Shown here one piece after another: positions 1-10,230 of a stretch of DNA of 64,000 bases (positions are counted from its first letter, which is position 1; the number at the start of each line of letters is the position of its first letter). This stretch comes from Ursus arctos (lineage: Eukaryota > Chordata > Mammalia > Carnivora > Ursidae), in NCBI RefSeq assembly GCF_023065955.2, contig NW_026622786.1, positions 45,804,938-45,868,937 on the forward strand, given 5' to 3'. The notes beneath the pieces were generated by a model. That model was given only the letters and a program-made list of their open reading frames with translations. It did not search any database and had not been told where the DNA came from. A program made the position numbers and the translations under genes.

Positions 1-1827
1 TATCTTTTGACTGGGTAATGTAGTATTTAGGCAAATTTACATAGAATTTGAGGTGCAATATTCTAGAGCCTCTGTAAAGGAATTAAATTATACTGCTGAG
101 ATCAACTAACAGAAAGGAAACCAAGTTTCCCCATGAGAAAACTCTTAAGGGGGAGAGGTCTCTAAAGGTGATCAGGGCTCAGTGCCAGAGCCTAGTGCCC
201 AGGAAGGAGAGGTTGGTTATTCCGGCCTCAGAATGTCCTGAGGTTTGAATCAGCTCCTGAGCAAGCTACCTTAGCGTCAGGAGTACACACTGGGAATAAA
301 ATAACTGTGCATATGAGTAAAAAATCAATAAAAATAAAGCACTTGGGAAACAGAATTATCAATAAAGAGAACAATAGTTTGTATAAAGCCAAGCACAAAG
401 TTTCAAATATTGGAATTACTGTGCTCAGATAATATGTATGTTTCATGTGTTTAAAGAAATAGGGTCTGCAAATTATGAGTAGTTAGACATATTCTCTTTA
501 TATATAATTTAAAATAGAGAGCAAAAATCATAAAAATTAACAAATGCCTATGACAGAATAATATTAAAATGTCATAACAAAACATTTAGATTTATGGTGT
601 ACGCAGTACTTATGCCAATATGACACTTTAATTGCTATTGCTTCATAACGTATTTGTATTATCTTGCTAGGTAAATTTTATTTTACAAATCCGCTATTTT
701 TAGGGTTGCTATGTTTTATTTTTCTTGAAAAAAAATTGTCTTCTAAAAAAAGACCTGAGGAATCAAACACAAAAACACCAGATATAGAAATATGAGCAGG
801 AGAAGAGAAAAACAAAGTAACAAAAAACTAAAACTAAATTTCCCATTGTAGGTGAGTCTGGATGTTAAAATTCATGGACCATAGGGAAAGCTACTTTGGA
901 GAATTCCAGCCATCACATGTGAGCATGTGTGCACACATTCAGAGAATTTACTTGAAAGAAAATGGAAATAATATTTCTGAAAGAAATTATAGCCTCCTTC
1001 ATCTTTCTCCTTTTATTTCAAAATAATTTTGTTTGGAGCCAGATAATATCCTGGGCAGTATAGAGATTGTTTGGCTGAGTTAAAGAAATGGTCTGCATAG
1101 CCAGGAGATTAACTATATGTAGGATGTTAAGGAAATAAGTAAACATATTGAGACAATAAGCCAAGTTTCTCGATATGGAAATTATGAGAAGAAAAAAAGT
1201 AAAGATTTGTGGTTTTGAATTGGGATTGGAAATAGTGTGACTGCAAGGCTTTTAGTATATTTAGGTATATGTCTAAAAATTGTGTATACATTAGAAAGTG
1301 AATGAGAGTGGAGAGTCCAGGTTGGGGGTGGGGAATACCTGTTCCCGTATTTCCTAGCTTTCTCTGCTGAGAGGTTCCAGAGACAATCACAGGTCTATCA
1401 ATTAGTATACTTTGTGTTAGATTTTGGGTTTGAAATACTATTTCTTCTAAATCAACCAGGATATCTTAGAGAAATGACATAGTTTAGGGCTGAAACAGGG
1501 AAATTAGAGATGAGATGAACATGGGGCATCTTGCTCCCAATGTAATGGAGTATGCAAAGAATAATGAAGGGCACTTAATAGAACACTGTATCTAGCTTGA
1601 ATGATTTTTTCACTAGCTTAGTCTGGAAGAATTTGAAGATCCATATAAAATAAGAGCCTAATAAATAGAATTCCATCAATCCCCATTTATATAAGTGAAT
1701 GAATGAATGCATCAGCCAATCAAGGAGAAGGGCAAGCTCTGCACTATAGCAGAATAGCATCTCCTTAATGTGGAAGGAATGATGGAATTAAGTTAGATAC
1801 TATTTAACAATGAAAAGAACTATTAAT
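1..1827. other. Unique AT-rich sequence, no gene seen
   Basis: I see no coding frame with splice signals and no clear repeat here. A short segment near 225-310 weakly resembles the middle of a MIR element but is too degraded to call. The small open frames in the interval have no protein-like character. Confidence 0.5.
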
Positions 1828-1843
1828 TCAAGCAAGAATCTTT

Positions 1844-2167
1844 TTTTTAAATATTTTTTTATTATGTTAGTCACCATACAGTACATCCCTGGTTTTTGTT
1901 GTAAAGTTCCATGATTCATTAGTTGCATATAACACCCAGTGCACCATGCAATACGTGCCCTCCTTACTACCCATCACCGGCCTATCCCATTCCCCCACCC
2001 CCCTCCCCTCTGAAGCCCTCAGTTTGTTTCCCAGACTCCATAGTCTCTCATGCTTCATTCCCTCTTCTGATTACCCCCCCTTTCTTTATCCCTTTCTTCT
2101 CCTACTGATCTTCCTAGTTCTTATGTTCCATAGATGAGAGAAACCATATGATAATTGTCTTTCTCTG
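1844..2167 (-). mobile_element. L1 3' end, 5'-truncated insertion
   Basis: A 324-bp minus-strand L1 3' UTR fragment starts with the poly(A) tail, seen as T-rich sequence at 1844-1865, and ends within the 3' UTR. The 16-bp duplication TCAAGCAAGAATCTTT flanks it at 1828-1843 and 2168-2183, so this is one target-primed insertion. It closely matches 9863-10190 of the full-length L1 in this window, so both belong to the same or a closely related subfamily. It includes the conserved G-rich motif (C-runs at 1986-2008 on the plus strand) and a 63-codon open frame at 1867-2058. Confidence 0.9.
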
Positions 2168-2183
2168 TCAAGCAAGAATCTTT

Positions 2184-2699
2184 AACAAATGTCAAACTGA
2201 TGGCTAAATGTTTGGAGGACAGGATATCTTAAAAATTCAGAGTATATCTCTAAAAGATTATATGGATAAAATCATACTTATTAATATGCTATTCCTACTA
2301 ATTAAAGCATATAAAAATATTTGTTAAATTCCAGTAGAAAAAAACTGACAGACATCATTTTAAGCATTTTAATGAATCACTAAAAGTTAATAGCTCCCAT
2401 AGTGACACAAATTGACATTATAAATCTCCTGATGGAATTCACTGAGAATACTCAATGAAAACTTTTACTATTTCTGACAAAAATGTAAAAGCTGTGAGGA
2501 AACATCAGATAAACTGAAATGATAGTATACAAAATAATTTCTCTTCCCCCTCGAAATACTAAGATTATAAACAATGAGGTGAAACTGAGGAACAGTTTCG
2601 TAATAGAAGAAGCTAAAGAGACCTAACAACAAAGTATGTTTAGTCTTGGATAGGTTCTTGTACCTATAAAGGAAATTTACTAGGACACTGCAAAATCTG
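2184..2699. other. Unique sequence, nothing recognised
   Basis: AT-rich sequence without a recognisable repeat or coding frame. Confidence 0.5.
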
Positions 2700-2965
2700 A
2701 ATAAGTGTCTGGATTGGGGGTAATATTGTATTGTGTTAATTTTGTTTTAATGATTTACTCTAATATGGGGAAATATCTAAAGTATACTAAGGACAATTAG
2801 GACATCATATCTGTTTCAAAGCATTCAGACATTTGAGAGAGACAGAAAGGGACTATGTGCTAAAATCTTATAATTGGAAAATGTGGTTGAAGCATGTATA
2901 ATAGTTCTTTGTGTTATTTGTGAATTTTCTTTAAAATTGAATTAAAGTTTTAAAAAGCATAATAC
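2700..2965 (+). mobile_element. Possible old L1M 3' end
   Basis: The segment resembles the 3' terminal part of old mammalian L1M elements: a TGTGTTAATTTTG-like stretch, then a TTCTTTGTGTTATTTG-like block, and an AAAATTGAATTAAAGTTTTAAAAA tail read on the plus strand. It is highly diverged, so the family call is tentative. Confidence 0.35.
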
Positions 2966-3000
2966 AATGTCACTCCCCACCCACTTGAATTGCTAAAATG

Positions 3001-3042
3001 GAAACAAACAAACAAAACAAAAACAAAAACAAACCAAAACAC
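3001..3042. repeat. (CAAA)n / (CAAAA)n simple repeat
   Basis: An imperfect run of CAAA and CAAAA units. Confidence 0.85.
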
Positions 3043-3847
3043 TAAATGAGGTTTAGCATGAACACAAGGAACCCTCCTAGTTTGTGCTTGAAAGTGTAAT
3101 ACTGTGTAACTACTCTGGGAATTGTTCGGTAGATAAATGTCTGTGTTTAACTTTAATTAAAAACTAAGAAAAATGAGAACTTAGAAAGATGTACACAAGA
3201 ATATTTGTACCCACTTTATATAAGTCAGTGCTAAATTGTCAAGAACCATGAAGTGTTTTAGATTTTACACTATCTGTGGACTACATAGCCTTCTACAGTT
3301 TCATGTATACTGGAAAGAAAGGTCCTTTGATTAGAGATAAAAGATAGTTTATTACTTACAGTAATAACATTAGCCAGAGTAATATATTGGCTAGGTTCTT
3401 TGAGTGGGAATTCCCACAAGGTGAGATAGTGTTGCCTATGTATGCAGTGGGACATACTAGAGGAGAAGACCCTTGGGACTAGGAGTCCCTGGTCTTGCAT
3501 AGAGGCTGCTAGCAAACTGGTCCATCTTCCCCTCTAGAGAAAAACATTATCTTTATTATCCTGCAGCGTAAGCAAATTTACTCCAAGGGAAAAAGATCTC
3601 TATATTTGTTTCTCTGGAAGGTAAATGAATCTGTTCCAGAGGGAGTCAGTGTCTCCTTTTTCCCCATAGCTATTTGCTTATAAAATATTTTTGAAAAGCC
3701 ATTCAAAGTAAATTGACTATTAATGACTAGCTATATGAAAAAGGGAGTGGTTCATGAATAATTGCTTCCCCAAATCTCAAACCTTGAAATAAGTCCAACG
3801 TCTATCAACTATTTTTCTTGAAGAAAAGTTCTTTATTCCAAAAAAAA
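3043..3847. other. Unique sequence, nothing recognised
   Basis: No repeat or exon-like frame is evident. An 81-codon minus-strand open frame at 3270-3515 has no recognisable motif and no supporting splice context. Confidence 0.5.
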
Positions 3848-3865
3848 AAAAATGCTTATGCTTTT

Positions 3866-4064
3866 TTTTTTTTTTAAAGATTTTATTTATTTATTCGACA
3901 GAGATAGAGACAGCCAGCGAGAGAGGGAACACAAGCAGGGGGAGTGGGAGAGGAAGAAGCAGGCTCATAGCGGAAGAGCCTGATGTGGGGCTCGATCCCA
4001 TAACGCCGGGATCACGCCCTGAGCCGAAGGCAGACGCTTAACCACTGTGCCACCCAGGCGCCCC
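3866..4064 (-). mobile_element. Young Can-SINE (ursid type)
   Basis: A complete tRNA-derived carnivore SINE in minus orientation. The T-rich tail is at 3866-3895 and the head (GGGGCGCCTGGGTGGCACAG on the minus strand) ends at 4064. Perfect 18-bp duplications, AAAAATGCTTATGCTTTT, sit at 3848-3865 and 4065-4082. The perfect duplications and low divergence from the other young copies mark it as recent. The A and B box promoter sequences are recognisable. Confidence 0.95.
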
Positions 4065-4082
4065 AAAAATGCTTATGCTTTT

Positions 4083-4693
4083 GTACCTCAAAGCTGTAGA
4101 TTGAATTTACAAAAAACCCCTTAAATTTCACTGAAATAGAAAACCATTCTAACTTTGTTCTTTTTAGCAGTGATGCAATTGAGGAATCTAACACAAAGCC
4201 ATCAAATATAAACGTATGAACAGGAGAAGAGAAAAGGAAAGTAGCAAAAACACCCTGTACACTTCCACTAGCTTTGCTCACTGGTTTATTGGAATGAGTA
4301 AATACCTTGACACGCATACCACGTACACACTTATTAGAGGGATTGAGGCAAAAACTGCTCATTGCTTAAAACTGCTCACCAATCCTTCCTGCTGAATGAC
4401 CATCTCTTTTTAGGTACAATTTTTCTTACTCATCTCGCACATAGCATAGAGCCATTTATCATGGCACGTGTTTAAACAAACAAAAACTATTCTCAAACCT
4501 GTTCAAAAATACACCTACCTTAAGAAATCACGGGTAGCCAAAGTAGCCATTAATGACTTTTTTTTTTCTAACTTGCTTTCACTGTTAGTAAGAATAAATC
4601 TGTAAACGAATGCATTTATACATTTCAAGTGCTACACTTTTATGAGCCCTTAGAGTCCTTTAAATTTGACTTTTAAAAAATTCAAACTGTGGT
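4083..4693. other. Unique sequence, nothing recognised
   Basis: No gene or repeat is recognised. The 116-codon minus-strand frame at 4012-4362 reads partly through the adjacent SINE and is not credible. Confidence 0.5.
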
Positions 4694-5640
4694 TACTTTA
4701 AAAATTTTTTATTTAAATTCAATTTATTTTTTATTTTTTAAAAAGATTTTATATGAGAGAGCCTGCAATACAGCAGAAGCAGAAGGGAGGGGCACAGGGA
4801 GAAGCAGACTCCTTGCTGAGCAGGGAGCCCCACATGGGGCTTGACCTCAGGACCCTGGGATCATGACCTGAGCCTAAGGCCAAGGCTTAACTGACTGAGC
4901 CACCCAGGTGCTCCTGAAGTCAATTTAATTAACATATACTGTATTATGAGTTTCAGAGGTAGAAGTCAGTGATTAACCAGTTGCATACAACACCCAGGGC
5001 TCATTACTTCAAGTGCCCTCCTTAATTCCCATCACCCAGTTATCCCATCCCTGCACCCACCTCCCCTCCAGCAACCCTCAGTTTGTTCCCTACAGTTAAG
5101 AGTCTCTCAGGGTTTGCCTCCCTCTCTGTTTTGGTCTTATTTTATTTTTCCTTCTCTTCCCCTATGTTCATCTGTTTTGTTTCTTAAATTCCATGTATGA
5201 GTGAAATCATATGGTATTTGTCTTTCTCTGACTGACCTATTTCACTTGGCATTATACCCTCTAGTTCCATCCATGCCTTGCAAATGGCAAGATTTCATTC
5301 TTTCTGATGGCTGAGTGATAGTGCATTGTGTATGTACACCACATCTTCTTTATCCATTCATCTGTCGATGGACATCTGGGCTCTTTCCATATTTCGGCTA
5401 TTGTGGACGTTGCTGCTATAAACATTGGGGTGCATGTGCCCCTTCGAGTTACTACGTTTGTACCCTTTGGATAAATAGTAGTGTAATTGCTGGGTCATAG
5501 GGCAGCTCTATGTTTAACTTCTTGAGGAACCTCCAAACTGTTTTCCAGTGTGGCTGCACCAGTTTGCATTCCCCCCAACAGTGTAAGCACGTTCCCCATT
5601 TTCCACATCCTTGTAAACACCTGTGTTTACTTTTCTCATC
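4694..5640 (-). mobile_element. 5'-truncated carnivore L1, split by a SINE
   Basis: A minus-strand L1 3' end covers the 3' UTR and the C-terminal part of ORF2. The rightward sequence matches the corresponding part of 10190-10600 in the full-length copy: the segments encoding the ORF2 C-terminus and the region around 'attggggtgcat'. It breaks off near 5640. It is more diverged than 9863-16012 and all frames are broken. A SINE at 4727-4915 interrupts its 3' UTR. Confidence 0.85.
4727..4915 (-). mobile_element. Older Can-SINE inside L1
   Basis: A minus-strand Can-SINE of the older subclass (head read as GAGCACCTGGGTGGCTCAGT-like). Short degenerate duplications around TTCAATTTA / GTCAATTTAA lie on either side. 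It sits within the L1 3' UTR, so it inserted after that L1. Confidence 0.85.
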
Positions 5641-5689
5641 ACATTCGGATCTGATAATAATTCATGTGATAGCCAGAAGTAGTTAATCC

Positions 5690-5815
5690 TGTTACATAGT
5701 TAAGGATAGTGAGTTAAGAGTCAGAGTTGCTCAAAGTCTGAACAAGAATGTAGCTGATCTGCACCTAGAACCCAGACTGTCTACGTCCTAAGAAATAACC
5801 TACACTGTTTTCCCC
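5690..5815 (+). mobile_element. MIR remnant
   Basis: A diverged plus-strand MIR tail: TTGCTCAAAGTCTGAAC, AATGTAGCTGATCTG, AGAACCCAGACTGTCT. These match the ordered MIR blocks 'cttgcccaaggtcacac', 'gtggcagagctggg' and 'gaacccaggcagtct'. Confidence 0.55.
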
Positions 5816-6254
5816 TTGATACTGGTGTGCTTTGCTTTACACATTGCTGCTTTGACCACACTGCTTCAAGTAGTCTGTAGAAGGATCATAATGATACGCA
5901 TCTCAGAGATACAACAAAGCCACATATGTAATTTTTTTTCTAACTTTTTAATCCTATCTATGGCACACCCCTTTGAAAAAAGGTAGTGGCCCTAAAACTA
6001 AGGTATTTATGTTTTCTGGTAACATGCAGTATAATATTTAAGAGTTCTTCAGAAGGAAAATAAACTACTTCGGCCTTTAGAATAAATCCTATAAAATTTT
6101 TACAGTAGTTGGTAAAAATGTGGAATTTCTACTTTGTACCAAATCTGTCTTCGTATAATGAAGCAAATATATTTTGCAGCCTGTTACAATAATATTCTAA
6201 AAAATTTCCATGTCTCACCACATGGTTATAACGATCACAATTAATTCACTATCC
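5816..6254. other. Unique sequence, nothing recognised
   Basis: No repeat or exon-like sequence is seen. Confidence 0.5.
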
Positions 6255-6375
6255 AGTAACATTTATTGAGAACCGTGATGTTCTAATGCTAAGTCAAATG
6301 TTGGAATAGAGAGAGACATATGGCAGTCACTGTTCTCTAGCAGCTTGTGTATCAGCGGGGAATAAAGGGACAGGA
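6255..6375 (-). mobile_element. L2 3'-end remnant
   Basis: The order ACATTTATTGAG, GTTCTAATGCTAAG, ATATGGCAGTCACTGTTCTCTAGCAG follows the antisense of the L2 3' region ('tttattgagcac...gttctaggcac...ctgccctcaaggag'). It is strongly diverged. Confidence 0.45.
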
Positions 6376-6404
6376 ACTAATACAGATTGAGTTTTTATTA
6401 ATGT

Positions 6405-6545
6405 CTTATATGCCATGTTCTGTGACAAATTAATGATTTCATGATTAATCCAACCATTCAGATGAAGAATGGAGGCTGAGAAAGTCTACATGTAATTTGC
6501 TCAAAAGTTCGCATCTAATACTTAGTAGATCTACATTCTATAAGT
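6405..6545 (+). mobile_element. MIR remnant
   Basis: Ordered blocks ATTCAGATGAAGAATGGAGG, GTAATTTGCTCAAAAG and CTTAGTAGATCTACATTC match MIR ('cagatgaggaaactgaggc', 'taacttgcccaagg', 'agtaagtggcagagc'). Confidence 0.6.
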
Positions 6546-7859
6546 AAAACTGTTTTTCCCCAAGTACACTGACTCTTCATGGAAATCTACCGACAGTTAA
6601 GGTAAAATGTGACTGTTTTAGCGTGCTACAAAAATCAATGAGAGGAAGGCTAGCTAAAATGTTGGGTGAGGATGAAGGTGGAAGGGTTGGTCTAGAAATA
6701 TGTAATGGTCACGTATATTGCAAGAATAGTCTAGGATTTCAGGAAATGAAAACGTGTAGGATGTTTCAGAGACATGAATGCATGGTTTATGTCAAATTAA
6801 TGTAAGCTGTTTACCATGCCTGGAACATAAGATGCATGTTGGAAGGAGGGGTAGATAAAGTTGAGAAAGAAGAAAAGAGTCAGATCAAGCAGAAGGGGGC
6901 CTGGCAAATTAATCCCGGTGAATCAAAGAAGTGTTTTTGCCAATGGAGGGTGGAAATCACTTTGTTACTTTGATTCAATTTATATTTTAGAAGAGTAATT
7001 CTGGGTTTATGAAGTGAAAAGAAAGATGACTTCTAGGCCACTATCTGAGAAGTTACTATAATTGTCTAGATATGAAATCAACTGTTCCTTTTATCTTACC
7101 TTCTAAAAAGTCAGCTCTCTTTTATGTCTTACCATTCCATACTGCATTTTTTTGATAGAACACTTAATCATGGTATAGGGGACATATTTAATGTAACATA
7201 TATATGTATGAATTACATAATTCATCCTTTTACCTACCCCCTTTTCAATGCTTAGCACAGCTAATGTTAATGAAACAGAATGAGAAATAAGTGAGTTTTC
7301 CTTGAAGAACTCCTGGGGTCATGTTGTGGTCTTTAAGAATTACAGTTTAGCTGTAGCATAGTCAAAAGTCTGTTGAAAATGTTCTGACGTGAGAGGTACA
7401 GAAAGTCAACAAAAGAAATATACCTACATCTTTCAGCTCTTGTAAATTGGAGAAATAATTTTCTTTGGAGTTCCCGTGGTATTGCCTGAGTCCCATTTGC
7501 CTCATGCTGAATGATGCACATTAGTATGTGTGAAAGATTCTGAAATTGTCTTCCTTATTGACCTCATTTTCAAGCACTGGTTTTGGGTTTTTTTTCCCCT
7601 CCCCAAAATAGTGTATTTCAAAAATGCAATTGTTGTCTTGAAATTGTTACCACAGGGCTTGAAAAATCATCATCTTAAAGCAAGTATGAGTAGCTTATGA
7701 AATAGAAAGTATAGATTACTACAGAGAATGGTGTTGTGTTTTAAATCTTCCAGGGGTTTTATTCTGTCAGTTATCCTTTCTGTCTTCCATATATTTAACC
7801 TGCCATATATATATATACTCACTCTTATTTCTCTTAGTTTATGAAAACAAACCATCAAA
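6546..7859. other. Unique sequence with short (TA)n
   Basis: No gene or dispersed repeat is recognised. A short (AT)n run sits near 7803-7816. The open frames at 6623-6805, 7333-7521 and 7670-7858 have no recognisable motifs. Confidence 0.5.
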
Positions 7860-8990
7860 AGCTCTTATTGAATCCACAATCCCCTCAGGTGCTGCCCTCA
7901 TTCATCTCCTTAATTCATTGACTCAAGAAAAAAAGCAGACCCAGCACTGTACAATATGATGGACTACAGCAGGGGACAAAGCAAAGCCTCTGCCCTCATG
8001 GAACTTCACTCTGGCAGGGGAAACAACAATCAAGAGATAATTAGAATAGTTATGAATAAAAGCTCCAAGGAAAATAGAGTAGCATTTGAGGAGTGTCATT
8101 TGAATGAAGACCCAAGTGACCACGAAGTTAGAAAGGAACATTAAATTCAAAGACAAAAACAGAAAGGAACTTGGAGTAGTTTAGGCACTCATTGTGGCTG
8201 GAGTGCAGCAAGCAAGAGGAAGCTTAGTACAAGGTGAGCTGGGAGAGAGAAAGAGAGGGGCTAAAAGGGGCTACCTTTTAGAGGCTGCAGTATGATTTTT
8301 CTTCCAAGTATAATGGAAACCCAGTGCGAAGTTTTATTTATTTATTTTTTTTTTTAAAGATTTTATTTATTTGACAGAGATAGAGACAGCCAGCGAGAGA
8401 GGGAACACAAGCAGGGGGAGTGGGAGAGGAAGAAGCAGGCTCATAGCGGAGGAGCCTGATGTGGGACTCGATCCCAGAACACCAGGATCACGCCCTGAGC
8501 CGAAGGCAAACGCTTAACCACTGTGCCACCCAGGCGCCCCCCCCAGTGTGAAGTTTTAAGTTAACATATTTATGGTCTCATTTACATATTTCAAAGACCA
8601 TACTTTGGCCTTAAAAAACGAGGATTTTTTTTAATGTTTTTTCTCATTTTTCTGTTGGTGGCTGAAAGGTTTCAGAACATGTTTGCATTTTGAAAATAGA
8701 ACATAGATACTGAAAAAATACTTACAATATCTGTTATAGATATATAATTAAAATATATTAGATATAAAGAGTTTAAAACTTAATAAAGAGAATAAAACTT
8801 CTAAAATAAAAAAATTTTCTATGAAAGAGAGGAAAAAGCAATTTCAAAGGACTTAATAGAGTAAGGGGTTTCTAGTTTTATAGGGATGCAAAGAGATTAG
8901 TGAGAAGCACGTTGGGTACAAGACAGTGGTTTAGGATGAGTTTGGGGAGGCCACGGTGAAGAAACAGTGTTTTATTTCATGTGTAATGGA
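7860..8990 (-). mobile_element. L2 LINE remnant, split by a young SINE
   Basis: Antisense L2 sequence runs in order. The block CTGCCCTCATGGAACTTCACTCTGGCAGGGGA is followed by TGGCTGGAGTGCAGCAAGCAAGAGG, the AATGGAAACCCAGTG region, and after the SINE ACATATTTATGGTCTCATTT. These match the 3' half of L2 read backwards. It is ancient and non-coding. The SINE at 8337-8541 and its duplications interrupt it. The distal part (8620-8990) is the least certain. Confidence 0.6.
8337..8541 (-). mobile_element. Young Can-SINE inside L2
   Basis: A complete minus-strand young-class SINE. The T-rich tail is at 8337-8360 and the GGGGCGCCTGGGTGGCACAG head ends near 8541. The 17-bp duplications CCCAGTGYGAAGTTTTA (8320-8336 and 8542-8558) differ by one base, a C/T at a CpG site. 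Confidence 0.93.
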
Positions 8991-9019
8991 AAGCTCACAC
9001 ATTTTTTTTTAAAGAAAGA

Positions 9020-9862
9020 AAATGATTAATATGTGTGTCTTTTAAAGATCAGTCTGGCATCTGTAACCTAGTCGGCAATCTGGAGCAATCCAACTTCTGC
9101 CTTTATCACTTTCCTGAAAGAACCTCCTGCCTTGTCAGCACGATTTTCCCTGTTCTCATTTCTAGTAGACACAGTTCACAGCCTATCTCATTTTCCTATT
9201 GTTGGAATTGGATGAGAGCGACCACTCTCTTCTTAGAACACACTATTTGCTCGACTTCCGAGACTCCAGTAACTCTTAGTTCATCTTCATGTCTCCTCTG
9301 AAACCTTCTTGTCCTCTGCCTTAAGTTTGTGCACTCAGGAATTTTTTGCCTTTTTCTGGAAGTTTCTCATTCTATACATACTTTTTAAGTGGAGTCACCC
9401 ATTCTCATGGTTTCAGTGTCCATAATGGGACTCCATAATCCTATCTACAGAATCTCCCCTGTACTTCAGGCCGAATATACAAATCTCTTCCAGTTACCTC
9501 ACTTCTGAATACCCACCCCAGAAAGACCTCACACATCTCAAACACAGCAGATATGAACGTGGATTTATAACATCTGATGACACTTTTACTCCTCAGCCTG
9601 TATATTCTTAGTGATAAAAACCTTGATTCATCTTTTTTTCCCTCCTGCTCTGTGTCCATTCTAAAAACATCCATTCAGATTTTGCCTGTTATACCCCCTA
9701 ATTATGTCTTAAATCTCTTCTCTACTTCTCTCTACTCCTGTTGCTGCTTAGTTTGTCTAGGAGAACATCATTTCTTGTCTCCCTTGAGCTCAAAGCCCTG
9801 TTATATTCTCCCATGATATCCTATGAATATACCTCATGTTACTTATCAAAACTTTAATTTTA
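9020..9862 (+). mobile_element. L2 LINE remnant, left part
   Basis: Sense-strand L2-like sequence includes CCTTGATTCATCTTTTTTTCC and CTGTTATATTCTCCCATGAT, in the order found in the L2 3' region. It ends at the target site of the full-length L1 (9863), and its 3' end resumes at 16028 on the far side. No frame is open. Confidence 0.6.
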
Positions 9863-10230
9863 TTTTTTTAAATATTTTTTTGTTATGTTAGTCACCATAC
9901 AGTACAACCTTAGTTTTTGATGTAGTGTTCCATGATGCATTGTTTGTGTATAAAACCCAGTGCTCCATGCAATATGTGCCCTCCTTAATACCCATCACCG
10001 GCCTATCCCAATCCCCCAACCCCCTCCCCTCTGAAGCCCTCAGTTTGTTTCCCAGAGTCCATAGTCTCTCATGGTTCATTTCCCATTCTGTTTACCCCCC
10101 CTTCATTCTTCTCTTCCTTCTCCTACCAATCTCCCAGCTATTTCTTATGTTCCATAAATGAGTAAAACCATATGATAACTGTCTTTTTCTGCTTGACTTA
10201 TTTCATTTAGCATAATCTTGTCCAGTCCCG
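9863..10230 (-). other. L1 3' UTR with G-rich motif and small ORF
   Basis: The interval lies between the ORF2 stop and the poly(A) tail. It carries four G-runs on the minus strand (C-runs at 10007-10029), a pattern able to form a G-quadruplex and typical of mammalian L1 3' UTRs. It also contains a 63-codon minus-strand frame (9888-10079) that matches the same-length frame at 1867-2058 in the other copy. Confidence 0.8.
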
